Source of the DNA: [Muricauda] lutisoli (nom. illeg.)
Lineage (GTDB): Bacteria; Bacteroidota; Bacteroidia; Flavobacteriales; Flavobacteriaceae
DNA: 64,000 bases
Reading direction: 5' to 3'
NCBI RefSeq assembly: GCF_017313105.1
Contig: NZ_JAFLND010000002.1
Coordinates: 620,001 to 684,000, forward strand
The position numbers and the translations under genes are program-made. The notes beneath the pieces were generated by a model, which worked only from the letters and a program-made list of their open reading frames with translations, did not search any database and was not told where the DNA came from. Positions 34,895 to 44,719 of the stretch are shown piece after piece (within the stretch, counting starts at the first letter, position 1; the number at the start of each line of letters is the position of its first letter).

Positions 34895-35799
34895 TGAGTA
34901 AGTACTATTTAAACTATTTAGACGAATTAGAGTCCGAAGCCATTTTTGTGCTCAGGGAAGTTTGGGCCCAGTTCCAAAACCCAGTAATCTTGTTTTCTGG
35001 CGGCAAGGATTCCATTGTGGTGACCCATTTGGCAAGAAAAGCATTTTACCCAAGTAAAATACCATTTGCGTTAATGCACGTTGATACGGGACACAACTTT
35101 CCGGAAACCATCAAATTCAGGGATGACCTTATAGATAATTTGGGAGTTCAACTCATTGTGGGATCCGTTCAAGAGTCCATAGACCAAGGAAGGGTTGCCG
35201 AGGAAAAAGGAAAGAACGCGACTAGAAATGCGCTTCAAATAACAACATTATTGGATGCCATTGAATCCAATAGGGTGGATTGTGCCATAGGTGGAGGCAG
35301 AAGGGACGAAGAAAAAGCTCGTGCCAAGGAACGTTTCTTCTCACACCGCGACGATTTTGGTCAGTGGGACCCCAAAAATCAACGACCTGAGCTGTGGAAC
35401 CTGTTTAATGGGCAACAGTTCGAGGGAGAGCACTTCCGCGTATTTCCAATCAGTAATTGGACCGAAATGGACGTATGGAACTATATAAAAAGGGAAAACA
35501 TCCAAATACCATCCCTTTATTTTGCCCATGAACGCGAAGTGGTTTGGAGAAGCAATTCGTGGATTCCAAATTCCGAATTTTTAAAGCTGGATGAAGGCGA
35601 GGAAGTTGTAACCAAGAAAATACGCTTTAGAACACTCGGGGATATTACCATTACAGGAGGAATCGAATCGGATGCTGACACTGTTGAGAAAATTGCTCAA
35701 GAGGTATCGGCCATGAGGCAAACTGAGCGTGGAAACCGTAGCGATGATAAACGCTCCGAAACAGCTATGGAAGACAGAAAAAAACAAGGATATTTTTAG
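34894..35799 (+). CDS. cysD: Sulfate adenylyltransferase subunit 2
   Basis: The catalytic ATP-sulfurylase subunit, which makes APS from sulfate and ATP with CysN. The PP-loop LFSGGKDSIV is at residues 33-42, with GGGRRDEEKARAKER and the C-terminal RTERG/NRSDDK-type tail. 301 residues. TAATG junction with cysC gives a one-base overlap; cysN begins 8 bp later. Confidence 0.96.
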   Translation: MSKYYLNYLDELESEAIFVLREVWAQFQNPVILFSGGKDSIVVTHLARKAFYPSKIPFALMHVDTGHNFPETIKFRDDLIDNLGVQLIVGSVQESIDQGRVAEEKGKNATRNALQITTLLDAIESNRVDCAIGGGRRDEEKARAKERFFSHRDDFGQWDPKNQRPELWNLFNGQQFEGEHFRVFPISNWTEMDVWNYIKRENIQIPSLYFAHEREVVWRSNSWIPNSEFLKLDEGEEVVTKKIRFRTLGDITITGGIESDADTVEKIAQEVSAMRQTERGNRSDDKRSETAMEDRKKQGYF

Positions 35800-35806
35800 A
35801 AAAGAT

Positions 35807-37060
35807 ATGGTGGACAATAATCAACTATTAAGATTTACTACAGCAGGAAGCGTGGATGACGGGAAAAGTACCCTAATAGGACGCCTTTTGTACGACTCAA
35901 AATCCATCTTTGAAGATCAACTGGAGGCCATAGAAACCACAAGTAAGAAAAAGGGCCACGAAGGAGTGGATCTTGCCTTGTTTACAGATGGATTAAGAGA
36001 TGAACGCGAACAGGGAATCACCATTGATGTGGCCTATCGTTATTTTACAACCCCAAAACGAAAGTTCATTATAGCAGATACGCCCGGACATATCCAGTAT
36101 ACCCGAAATATGGTCACCGGGGCTTCCACGGCAAATGCAGCCATTATTTTGGTGGACGCTAGGCACGGAGTAATTGAACAGACTAAAAGGCATGCTTTTA
36201 TTGCTTCCTTGTTGCAAATACCCCACGTGATTGTTTGTATCAACAAAATGGATCTGGTAGATTATTCGGAAGAGGCTTATAACAAAGTGATATCACAGTT
36301 TGAAGAATTTTCATCCAAACTTCTGGTTAAGGATATTCGTTTTATTCCGATAAGTGCCTTGTTGGGGGACAATGTAGTAAACCGGTCCAAAAATATGGAT
36401 TGGTATCAAGGAGCACCATTACTCCATACCCTAGAGACGATGCATATTAGCAGCGACATCAACAAAGTGGATGCCAGATTCCCGGTGCAAACCGTTCTAC
36501 GACCACAAAGCGATGAATTTAGAGATTATCGTGGCTATGCAGGACGTATGGCCAGTGGTGTACTGAGAAAAGGCGATGAGATCACCGTAATGCCTTCTGG
36601 GTTTACTTCCAAGATTAAATCCATCGACACATTTTCTGGAGAGGTAGAGGAAGCATTTGCACCTATGTCCGTTTCCATAACCCTTGAAGATGATATTGAT
36701 ATCAGTAGGGGTGATATGATTGTTCGTTCCAACAACAAGCCGGAAGCTCAGCAAGATATCGAGGTGATGCTTTGTTGGTTGAACAATAGTCCCGCAAAAC
36801 CCAGGGCTAAATACACTATAAAGCATACCTCAAATGAGCAGAAAGCAATGATCAAGGAGGTTTTGTATAAAATTGACATCAACACTTTGAACCGTAGTTC
36901 CGACGACACCGATATGGCGATGAACGATATTTCGAAAGTACGGATCAGAACCACCAAGCCATTGATGGTGGACCCTTATCGTGAGAACAGGACCACGGGA
37001 AGCATTATTTTGATTGATGATGCGACTAATGAGACAGTTGCGGCAGGAATGGTTGTTTGA
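35807..37060 (+). CDS. cysN: Sulfate adenylyltransferase subunit 1 (GTPase)
   Basis: GTP-hydrolysing subunit that drives APS formation by CysD. The G1 loop GSVDDGKST is at residues 14-22, DTPGH at about 91-95 and NKMD at about 146-149. 417 residues; the protein stops after the beta-barrel domains and has no C-terminal APS-kinase fusion, consistent with a separate cysC. Start ATG 35807 follows the cysD stop by 8 bp. No PAPS reductase or sulfite reductase gene follows. Confidence 0.95.
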   Translation: MVDNNQLLRFTTAGSVDDGKSTLIGRLLYDSKSIFEDQLEAIETTSKKKGHEGVDLALFTDGLRDEREQGITIDVAYRYFTTPKRKFIIADTPGHIQYTRNMVTGASTANAAIILVDARHGVIEQTKRHAFIASLLQIPHVIVCINKMDLVDYSEEAYNKVISQFEEFSSKLLVKDIRFIPISALLGDNVVNRSKNMDWYQGAPLLHTLETMHISSDINKVDARFPVQTVLRPQSDEFRDYRGYAGRMASGVLRKGDEITVMPSGFTSKIKSIDTFSGEVEEAFAPMSVSITLEDDIDISRGDMIVRSNNKPEAQQDIEVMLCWLNNSPAKPRAKYTIKHTSNEQKAMIKEVLYKIDINTLNRSSDDTDMAMNDISKVRIRTTKPLMVDPYRENRTTGSIILIDDATNETVAAGMVV

Positions 37061-37146
37061 CCCGTCCAAGTAGCTACACATAGGGGCAAGGGGCTGCTAT
37101 TGTCAATGCAAAAACCAAAATAAATCATATTCATTAACCGCCCTTT

Positions 37147-38460
37147 ATGGCTAATCTATCGGGTCTTTTCAAGAATATAAATAACCTACCACCAAGGGTG
37201 GTCAATAGTGGAAGGGTTTTTATGCTTAGGGTTTTTGGAATGGCCCTTTCCTACGCAGCTATAATTTATATATCCAATGTATATGGTGCTGAAGCTTTTG
37301 GAAGATACTCCTTGTCCGTTACGCTATGGCAGTTGTTGATTTTAATATTTTCTTTGGGAATTCCTCAAGCCATATTGAAGATAACAGCTGATAAAAATAA
37401 TTATGAAAAGGCGCCTAAAAGCAATTATCTGTCCAAGGCCGCCAAAACATTATTGGTCTCTGCCTCGGGCTGTTCTTTGGCGCTTTTTTTTTTAAAAGAA
37501 TGGTTGGCCATATCCGTTTTTAATGACCCCAAATTAATTTTCTATTTTAAATACATTTCTTTATTTATCATATTAGGGATTTTCCATTCTTTTTTAACTG
37601 AATTTTTAAGGGGAAAACAAGATTTTATAAAATATGGGCTATTTGTTTATGTATTGCCCTATTTGCTGTTATTGGCATTTATGTACCTATTTAAAACTAG
37701 TGGTTTTCAAGAAAACGGCACAATCCTTTCTTTTTTAATGGCTTTTGGGCTTTTGGTTATCATTTTGTTGTTTTATTTTCCCAGGTCAAGGGCACAAAAA
37801 GACTATCCATATAAAAAACTGTTCGCCCTATCATTCCCCATGTTGTTCAGTGCAGCATTTATGTTTATTTCGAATTGGACCGATATATTTATGCTAGGGG
37901 CCATGGTTTCTAAAAAGGATGTTGGAATATACAATGCTGCATACAAACTTGCCACGATTGCTTTGATCATAATAAACGCGGTGAATACGGTACTTGCGCC
38001 TAAAATATCAGAGTTGTATGGTAAAAATCAGGTAGGTCAAATTGCAAATGAAGTTCAGAAAGGCACTAGGTTAATAGTTATTTTCACGATTCCAATTGTT
38101 GGGGTTTTAATCTTCTTCAGGAAATCACTTTTAGGTTTTTTCGGGGGGGAATTTGTAGATTCAGGTCAGGAGGTTCTAATTGTTGTTTCTTTGGGTTTAT
38201 TGTTCAATGCATTGTCTGGAAGTGTAGGACAGGTCTTAAATATGACCCAACATCAAAAGGAATTAAGAAATTTTACCATTATCAGCGCCATTGGTAATGC
38301 ATTGCTTAACTATTTTCTAATTAAAAGCTTTGGGATTATTGGTGCAGCGGTTGCAAGCTTGATGTCTAATATGTTATTAAATATACTTTGTGTAATTTTT
38401 GTATATAAAAAATATAAGATTTTAACAATTTATAGATTTTGGAGGATTTATGGCAATTAG
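37147..38460 (+). CDS. Wzx-type polysaccharide flippase
   Basis: A 437-residue membrane protein of the MATE/Wzx (polysaccharide biosynthesis) superfamily with about 12-14 hydrophobic helices; the loop before helix 2 and the N-terminal GRVFMLRVFGMALSYA are typical of Wzx-like exporters. It should flip undecaprenyl-linked oligosaccharide to the periplasm. It follows cysN by 86 bp and the acyltransferase starts inside its last codons (11-bp overlap). No clear promoter word was seen in front. Confidence 0.85.
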   Translation: MANLSGLFKNINNLPPRVVNSGRVFMLRVFGMALSYAAIIYISNVYGAEAFGRYSLSVTLWQLLILIFSLGIPQAILKITADKNNYEKAPKSNYLSKAAKTLLVSASGCSLALFFLKEWLAISVFNDPKLIFYFKYISLFIILGIFHSFLTEFLRGKQDFIKYGLFVYVLPYLLLLAFMYLFKTSGFQENGTILSFLMAFGLLVIILLFYFPRSRAQKDYPYKKLFALSFPMLFSAAFMFISNWTDIFMLGAMVSKKDVGIYNAAYKLATIALIIINAVNTVLAPKISELYGKNQVGQIANEVQKGTRLIVIFTIPIVGVLIFFRKSLLGFFGGEFVDSGQEVLIVVSLGLLFNALSGSVGQVLNMTQHQKELRNFTIISAIGNALLNYFLIKSFGIIGAAVASLMSNMLLNILCVIFVYKKYKILTIYRFWRIYGN

Positions 38461-39010
38461 TGTAATTATAAGAAAAATCAGAAATCGGCTTACCACCTTT
38501 GGAAATAGATTGTATTATTACCCATATCTGCATTGTAAAGGGGATAATCTTATTCAGGAGAGAGTTTATATCAGAGGTTTTGGCGAATTCGATAATCGAT
38601 TGTCGGTAACATTGGACAGAAGAGCAAAAATAAACCATGATGTAATTTTACAAGGTTCTGGTAAAATCGTTCTTGGGGAGAATAGCTTTATTGGTTCATT
38701 TTCTGTCATTGGAGCTAATGAATCAGTTGTAATAGGTAAAAACGTCATGATTGCACAGGGAGTTTCAATTAGAGATACGGACCATAATTTTGACGACTTG
38801 CACAAACCTATGTTTAATCAGGGAATAAAAACAAAACCTATATTGATAAAAGATAATGTGTGGATTGGTTATGGTGCCGTAATCACCAAAGGAGTAACTA
38901 TTCATTCGGGGGCTATTGTGGCAGCAAATGCTGTGGTGACCAAAGATGTTCCAAAGAATACGATTGTAGGAGGAGTACCAGCCAAAATTTTAAAGAGAAG
39001 AGAAGAATGA
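38450..39010 (+). CDS. Hexapeptide-repeat acyltransferase (1)
   Basis: A 186-residue left-handed beta-helix acyltransferase: repeated [LIV]-G-x4 turns from about residue 70 (IVLGENSFIGSFSVIG) with the late DTDHNF and IVGGVPAKILKRR signature of the CatB/NodL-like O-acetyltransferases. It probably adds an acyl, most likely acetyl, group to the glycan in the cytoplasm. Overlaps the flippase gene by 11 bp and the sulfotransferase gene by 4 bp. Confidence 0.87.
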   Translation: MAISVIIRKIRNRLTTFGNRLYYYPYLHCKGDNLIQERVYIRGFGEFDNRLSVTLDRRAKINHDVILQGSGKIVLGENSFIGSFSVIGANESVVIGKNVMIAQGVSIRDTDHNFDDLHKPMFNQGIKTKPILIKDNVWIGYGAVITKGVTIHSGAIVAANAVVTKDVPKNTIVGGVPAKILKRREE

Positions 39011-39879
39011 TGAATAACATGGGTTTTATCTGCATTGGCGCCCAAAAAGCTGGCACCTCTACACTTCATGATATATTAATGCAACACCCTGATTTAATTT
39101 TGCCTGAGCTTAAAGAAACACACCACTTCAGGGATGAGGAGAAGTTTAATCAAGGGAAAAACCACTACTTTGATTATTACTTTAAAAGGAAAAATCAAAA
39201 TAGTCTTTATGGTGAAATAGATCCAGAATATAGTTATTTTGAGAATTCGGCAAATAGGATAAAATCCTATTTTCCGAACCTTAAAATTATATTTGTTTTA
39301 CGTAACCCAGTCGATAGAGCCCATTCCCATTACTTGATGACCAAAAGAAGAGGTTTGGAAACGCTTTCCTTTGATAAAGCCGTAAAAATAGAAGAACACA
39401 GATTGTCTTCTCATTATAATAGGATACATTTTAGCTATGTTTCTAGAGGCCGCTATTTGGAACAAATCTTACGTTTTGAAAACTTATTTGGTGCTGATAA
39501 TGTTAAAATAGTGCTCTTTGATGATTTTGTAATGAACACGAAATTTATTGTTGATGATATCACTAAATTTATTGGTCTTTCGAATCATGATTATGACTAT
39601 CAAGTCAAAAGTAACTCAGCCTCTGAATCAAGAAGTAAATTTTTGAGGGATTTTATATACCAGAATAATAAGTTAAAAACGTTAATAGGTAAGGCAATAC
39701 CTTCAAGAAAGCTCAAAGATATGGTTATGCATAAATTGAGCCAAGCCAACTTGAAACCATCTAATAAGGAAATATTGAATAATGATTTAAAAAAAGATAT
39801 TTACAACACCCATTTTAAACATGAAATAGATAATTTGGAAAATAAAATTGGGAAGGATTTATCAAAATGGAAATATTAA
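39007..39879 (+). CDS. PAPS-dependent sulfotransferase (1)
   Basis: A 290-residue Sulfotransfer-domain protein. The 5'-phosphosulfate loop GAQKAGTSTL is at residues 11-20 and the 3'-phosphate loop appears in VLRNPVDRAHSHY near 98-110, as in carbohydrate sulfotransferases of the heparan-sulfate type. It should move a sulfo group from PAPS to a sugar hydroxyl or amine. A long in-frame extension upstream belongs to another gene's sequence; ATG 39007 overlaps the acyltransferase stop in an ATGA junction. Confidence 0.9.
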   Translation: MMNNMGFICIGAQKAGTSTLHDILMQHPDLILPELKETHHFRDEEKFNQGKNHYFDYYFKRKNQNSLYGEIDPEYSYFENSANRIKSYFPNLKIIFVLRNPVDRAHSHYLMTKRRGLETLSFDKAVKIEEHRLSSHYNRIHFSYVSRGRYLEQILRFENLFGADNVKIVLFDDFVMNTKFIVDDITKFIGLSNHDYDYQVKSNSASESRSKFLRDFIYQNNKLKTLIGKAIPSRKLKDMVMHKLSQANLKPSNKEILNNDLKKDIYNTHFKHEIDNLENKIGKDLSKWKY

Positions 39880-39891
39880 AAGCAAGGGGTA

Positions 39892-40824
39892 ATGTTTGTT
39901 TCAAAGCCTAATTTTTTAGTGGTTGGAGTTCCCAAAGGAGGCACTTCATCTCTATTTAATTATTTAAAACAGCACCCCGAAATATATTTACCGGAACAAA
40001 AGGAATTGCATTACTTTTCTTTTGAGGAACTCAAAAAAAACTTGAATGGTCCGGGGGACAAACTAGTATTGTCCAGTGTGTTGAAATCTTTTGATGCCTA
40101 TACCGCTCTTTACAATAATATTGAGGGAGAATCTAAATTTGGCGATGTTTCGCCATCATATCTGTTTTTTTCAAAATCGGTTATTCCTGCCATTCAGGAA
40201 AAGCTGGGAAATCAGGTGAAAATCATAATTACGTTAAGAGATCCCATAGAAAGAGCGTATTCTAATTTTCTGCACCAAAAAAGATTGATGCATGAAAACT
40301 TAACCTTTGACCAAGCCTTGCAACAAGAAAAAAAAAGAAAAGAAAATGGATTTGGTGATTTTTGGAGGTATTCGGAGCATTCCTTCTATTATGAAAAATG
40401 TCAAGCCTATATAAAGGCTTTTGGTGCCGAAAATGTTAAAATTGTTCTGTTTGAAGATATCAAAGAACGCCCAGAAGGCCTTTTAAGTGAACTGTTTGAT
40501 TTTTTAGGTGTGGATAAAAGCTTTAAAGCAGAAAATTTAAATGTAATTTATAACAAGGGAGGAGTCTATAAAAAGGATGGTTTAACGTCCTTTCTTTTAA
40601 AACCGTCTTGTTTAAAATCCACGGTATTAAAATATGGAGGAAGTTTTATAGCAAAGAAGTATAAAAGATTTAAACAAGGTGTTTTGGAAAAGAATACACT
40701 TGAAAAACCAAAAATTGAAGAAAACGCCTTGAACTATTTGAAACAATTGTTCAAGGAAGATGTTCAAAACCTTAAAACTTTGGGTGTGGATACTTCACAA
40801 TGGAAACATTTTGCCGATGATTAA
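39892..40824 (+). CDS. PAPS-dependent sulfotransferase (2)
   Basis: A second, distinct sulfotransferase of 310 residues: 5'-phosphosulfate loop GVPKGGTSSLFNYL (12-25) and 3'-phosphate loop TLRDPIERAYSNF near 106-118. It shares the overall layout but not close sequence with the neighbour at 39007, which suggests two different acceptor positions. It ends inside the start of the GT2 gene (8-bp overlap). Confidence 0.9.
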   Translation: MFVSKPNFLVVGVPKGGTSSLFNYLKQHPEIYLPEQKELHYFSFEELKKNLNGPGDKLVLSSVLKSFDAYTALYNNIEGESKFGDVSPSYLFFSKSVIPAIQEKLGNQVKIIITLRDPIERAYSNFLHQKRLMHENLTFDQALQQEKKRKENGFGDFWRYSEHSFYYEKCQAYIKAFGAENVKIVLFEDIKERPEGLLSELFDFLGVDKSFKAENLNVIYNKGGVYKKDGLTSFLLKPSCLKSTVLKYGGSFIAKKYKRFKQGVLEKNTLEKPKIEENALNYLKQLFKEDVQNLKTLGVDTSQWKHFADD

Positions 40825-41641
40825 CCAAAAGGAACTCTCTATCATTATTGTAAATTATAACGGAGCCAAATATTTGCAAGGTTGTTTGGATTCAGTAAAA
40901 AACACTTGTAATGGTATCGATTATGAAATTATCATTGTCGACAATAATTCCTCGGACAACAGCTTGGACATTTTAAAAAGGAAATATGCAGAGGAAGTTT
41001 GTTTAATAGAGAGCAAAGAAAATTTAGGGTTCGCAGGGGGAAATAACTTGGGTGTTTCCAAAAGCAATGGAAAGTACATATTATTATTGAATAATGACAC
41101 AATCTTGCTTGATAAGCTAGAACCTTTAATTAAGTTAATTGGAGATGATGAAATTGGTGCGATTGGGATTAAAATGTTGGGGAAGCAAAGAGAGTATAGA
41201 AAATCGGTAGGCAGATTTCCATCTGCATTTAATTTAATAAAGCTTTCTCGTTTGTATTATTCCTCCAAGTCTTTCAAACTTGGCAATTTTCATAAAGATT
41301 CTTATACCGTTGATTGGATCGAGGGGTCTTTTTTACTTACAAGAAGACAATTGTGGGATAAGGTTGGTGGTTTGGATGATACATTTTTTATGTACGGGGA
41401 GGATTTGGATTATTGTAAAAAAGTGTCAATACAGCTTAAGAAATGCATCTATTATACAAAATGTTCATATATCCATTTTGGAGGGTATAATGCTGGAAGG
41501 CAAAAACTTTTGAAAAAAGGGTTTGTTAAATATTTAAATAAACACGCTAAAGGATTGGGTAAGGTATTAGCACGAATTTCTTTAGAGATAAATTTCGCTT
41601 TTAAAAATGTTAAAAAGCTTATCACAAAAGTTACTATATAG
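40817..41641 (+). CDS. Glycosyltransferase family 2
   Basis: A 274-residue GT-A fold enzyme: LSIIIVNYNGAKYL at residues 7-20, then VDNNSSDNS and LLLNNDT, and the WIEGSFLLTRR acceptor-side motif typical of rhamnosyl-type GT2 enzymes. It should add one sugar of the repeating unit. Overlaps the second sulfotransferase gene by 8 bp and the following acyltransferase by 35 bp. Confidence 0.9.
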   Translation: MINQKELSIIIVNYNGAKYLQGCLDSVKNTCNGIDYEIIIVDNNSSDNSLDILKRKYAEEVCLIESKENLGFAGGNNLGVSKSNGKYILLLNNDTILLDKLEPLIKLIGDDEIGAIGIKMLGKQREYRKSVGRFPSAFNLIKLSRLYYSSKSFKLGNFHKDSYTVDWIEGSFLLTRRQLWDKVGGLDDTFFMYGEDLDYCKKVSIQLKKCIYYTKCSYIHFGGYNAGRQKLLKKGFVKYLNKHAKGLGKVLARISLEINFAFKNVKKLITKVTI

Positions 41642-42281
41642 CTTCGGAAAAAATTACGCTCTTGATAAAACAATTCCAGAGAGTTTGGTTCTTAGGTTCC
41701 TACTTAAGAAAGGCATTATGATGTTGAGGGGTATCTTGAAAACCAGAAGAAAACTTTTTTTAGGCAAAAAAGTGAAAATTTACAACAAATCAAATTTTGA
41801 ATTTGGCAAAGGATGTACATTGGATGATTACGTTATTTTGGATTGTTATGGGAAGAATAGAATTAAGTTTGGAAACACAGTTAAAATTGGGGCATATTCT
41901 AGAATTAGCGTTACGAGTCATTTGTCAAAACTTGGAGAAGGGTTATCTATAGGAAGTAATTCGGCAATAGGTGAATATTCGTATTTTGGTTGTGCTGGAG
42001 GGCTAGAGATAGGAGATAATGTCATTATGGGACAGTATATTAGTTTCCATACGGAAAATCACAATTTCAGTAATAGAGATAAACTAATTCGAGAACAGGG
42101 TGTAACATCAAAGGGGATAATTATTGGAAACAATATTTGGGTAGGTGCAAAAGTTACTTTTTTAGACGGCAGTCAAGTGGGAGATAATTCTGTGGTTGCT
42201 GCCGGAGCTGTTGTTAAAGATGAGTTTCCGCCAAATGTTGTTATTGGAGGTGTTCCCGCAAAAATCATAAAAGAATTATGA
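41607..42281 (+). CDS. Hexapeptide-repeat acyltransferase (2)
   Basis: A 224-residue left-handed beta-helix acyltransferase with repeated hexapeptides from about residue 60 and the closing VVIGGVPAKIIKEL. The central HTENHNF motif holds the likely catalytic His. The first 35 bp overlap the GT2 gene. Probably a second O-acyltransferase for the glycan. Confidence 0.87.
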   Translation: MLKSLSQKLLYSFGKNYALDKTIPESLVLRFLLKKGIMMLRGILKTRRKLFLGKKVKIYNKSNFEFGKGCTLDDYVILDCYGKNRIKFGNTVKIGAYSRISVTSHLSKLGEGLSIGSNSAIGEYSYFGCAGGLEIGDNVIMGQYISFHTENHNFSNRDKLIREQGVTSKGIIIGNNIWVGAKVTFLDGSQVGDNSVVAAGAVVKDEFPPNVVIGGVPAKIIKEL

Positions 42282-43438
42282 CCAAGACGATTCTTTTTAT
42301 TCATCAATCAGCTGAACTATACGGATCAGATAAAACATTGCTTTATCTGACCAAAGAGATTAATTTTTTAGAAGACTTTGAGGTAGTGGTGGTGCTGCCA
42401 AACAATGGACCTCTAAAGAAAGAGCTAGAACAGTATGGTGTAAAGGTGATCACATCTCCAGTTATTAAAATTTCACGGAGCATGTTTACGCCCAAAAACC
42501 TTTTGCTACTGCCATTAACCATATTTACCGCGATAAAAACTTTAGAGAAAAAACTGGACGGTCTAAAAGTTGACATAGTTCATTCCAATACCCTTGCAGT
42601 ATTACTTGGTGCGTTTTATGCCAAAAAAAATAGGATAAGACATATTTGGCATGTGCATGAAATTATTAAAAAACCAAAGGTTATATATAAGGCTTTCCCT
42701 ATTCTGTTGAATTTGTTCAGTCAGATGGTGGTATACAATTCATGTGAGACCATGAAATTTTGGAATGTCCATCGCCCCGGTCTAACGAAAAAATCCCTTG
42801 TGATTTTAAATGGATTAGATAGGTTAACACCACCAGCATCAAGTGGAGAGATTGAAAGAATTAAAAAAACACTGTTCGGTTTTGACGAGGATAATGTTGT
42901 GATTGGCCTGATTGGAAGAATAAATCATTGGAAAGGACAAGAACTTTTGTTAGAAGCATTCAACCTTTTGAAAGAAAATTTCGTCAATTTAAAATTAGTG
43001 TTTATAGGGTCCGCTTCTGAGGGTAAGGAATATTTGGTAACACAATTGCAAAATAAAATAGAAGAATACGGATTAAAAGATGACTGTAAAATCGTTCCTT
43101 TTCAAAAGGATATTTGGCCCATTTGGGACAGTTTAGATATTGCGGTGGTCCCATCTACCGAACCGGAACCATTTGGGTTGGTCGCCGTGGAGGCCATGCT
43201 ATCAAAAAAACCAGTAGTTGCTGCCGGACACGGCGGTTTATTGGAAATTGTTGAAGATGGTAGAACAGGCTATTTTTTTGAACCTAATAATATTCAAGAT
43301 TTAGCAGTTAAACTAACAAATTTGATAGCAAATAAGGAAAGGACACTAAGTTTCGGAGAAAACGGCTTTAAAATAGCAAGTGATGATTTTTCTTCTAAAA
43401 GGTATGTAGAAAAATTTACTGAACTTTACACCTCCTGA
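42278..43438 (+). CDS. Glycosyltransferase family 4
   Basis: A 386-residue GT-B enzyme. The C-terminal nucleotide-sugar domain shows VIGLIGRINHWKGQELLLEA and the E-x7-E motif EPEPFGLVAVEAM (about residue 298-310). It starts in an ATGA overlap with the acyltransferase gene. Donor and acceptor are unknown. Confidence 0.9.
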   Translation: MTKTILFIHQSAELYGSDKTLLYLTKEINFLEDFEVVVVLPNNGPLKKELEQYGVKVITSPVIKISRSMFTPKNLLLLPLTIFTAIKTLEKKLDGLKVDIVHSNTLAVLLGAFYAKKNRIRHIWHVHEIIKKPKVIYKAFPILLNLFSQMVVYNSCETMKFWNVHRPGLTKKSLVILNGLDRLTPPASSGEIERIKKTLFGFDEDNVVIGLIGRINHWKGQELLLEAFNLLKENFVNLKLVFIGSASEGKEYLVTQLQNKIEEYGLKDDCKIVPFQKDIWPIWDSLDIAVVPSTEPEPFGLVAVEAMLSKKPVVAAGHGGLLEIVEDGRTGYFFEPNNIQDLAVKLTNLIANKERTLSFGENGFKIASDDFSSKRYVEKFTELYTS

Positions 43439-43447
43439 AACCAGCAT

Positions 43448-44719
43448 ATGCTTAGGATATCCATTCAAAATCTTTATAAAGGCCTTTTTGTTACCACATT
43501 AGCTGCTTTGTACTTGGTTAATTCATTTGAATTCAGTTACGTGGTAACCGCCTTGCTTTCTATTTGGTTACTATTGGGGATAAAACTCGGTAAATCTGCA
43601 ATTGAAATTTTGTTTTTATTGACGACCATTTTTTTAATTGCATTGTTTGGGTCGTTTTTTCAAAAAACAGTCCCTTTTGAATACTTGAAAGGGGTGCTTT
43701 ATTTTACCAAACCAATTTTAATGATTTTATTGGGTTACGGGTTTATCCAAAAAATAGGAAGCAGGGACTTTTTTTTTAAGGTCATCATATATTTCGCTTT
43801 ATTTTCAGCAGTAAATCATGTTTATTTGGTGGTTAATTGGGCGATAGATAATCCAATAAATATCAACAGGTTAAGACTTTATGCAGGTAAGGGCGATGTA
43901 ATTGAACTATTTGGGTTTATCTTCATTTTTTGTAGAAAAAAGTTGCAGATAAACTTTCGTAGAAAGAGTTACGTTAAAATAGCTTTTGTATTGTTGACAA
44001 TATCCTTCCTGCTCTATTTTTCTCGCACACAGGCGGTGGCTGCTATCGTTATTATTTCTTCAATTTATGGATATACCAAATTGAACAAAAAAGCGATAAT
44101 TGTGATATCCAGCTTTGTTGTACTTGCGGGAGGATTTTTTTGGTATTTGAATAAAATGGAAATACCAAGAAGTGCCGAGGGACTGGAAGGCTTTTTATAC
44201 AAAATAAAGAATGCCCCAAAAGAAATGTTTTCTACAGATATCAATGTGAACAATCGGGCTGAATTATGGGATAAATGGAGAAGTTATGAGGCAAAATTGG
44301 CAATTGAACAGGTGTTGAACGATAGGTCATCCACCTTGGTTTTTGGCAAGGGAATAGGCGCTTTGGTAGATTTAAAAGACGATTTTATGCTAAACGGAAA
44401 ATTGGAAAGAAAAATCCCGACAATCCACAATGGATATGCTTTTGTTTTTTTTAAGTCGGGAATTTTAGGTCTGTCATTATATTTTTTTGTTGTGATAATC
44501 CTTTATTTAAAAGCTTATTCTCTTAAGAGCGCTAATGCTATTTCAATAGCAACAAATAATTTGCTTTCGGGATTTGGTCTTTATTTGATGTTTACGACAT
44601 TAGTAGTTGCCGGGCTATATAATACAAACAGTACTGTTCCATTAATCCTAGGCTTTATTTTAGGAGTGGAACATTTGAACAATTTATCAGTAAATGAAGA
44701 TAGCGATAATAGGAACTAG
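43448..44719 (+). CDS. O-antigen polymerase/ligase-like membrane protein (1)
   Basis: A 423-residue protein with about ten membrane helices and a large loop holding RAELWDKW (about 274-281) and the PTIHNGYAFVFFKSG segment, which is typical of the Wzy/WaaL O-antigen ligase superfamily. It most likely polymerises repeating units in the periplasm. Its end overlaps the next gene by 26 bp. Confidence 0.8.
   Translation: MLRISIQNLYKGLFVTTLAALYLVNSFEFSYVVTALLSIWLLLGIKLGKSAIEILFLLTTIFLIALFGSFFQKTVPFEYLKGVLYFTKPILMILLGYGFIQKIGSRDFFFKVIIYFALFSAVNHVYLVVNWAIDNPININRLRLYAGKGDVIELFGFIFIFCRKKLQINFRRKSYVKIAFVLLTISFLLYFSRTQAVAAIVIISSIYGYTKLNKKAIIVISSFVVLAGGFFWYLNKMEIPRSAEGLEGFLYKIKNAPKEMFSTDINVNNRAELWDKWRSYEAKLAIEQVLNDRSSTLVFGKGIGALVDLKDDFMLNGKLERKIPTIHNGYAFVFFKSGILGLSLYFFVVIILYLKAYSLKSANAISIATNNLLSGFGLYLMFTTLVVAGLYNTNSTVPLILGFILGVEHLNNLSVNEDSDNRN

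Noticed and set aside
38860..39006. 49-codon upstream extension of sulfotransferase 1
   Set aside because: It overlaps conserved acyltransferase repeats in another frame and is Cys-rich nonsense; the PAPS loop lies just after ATG 39007.
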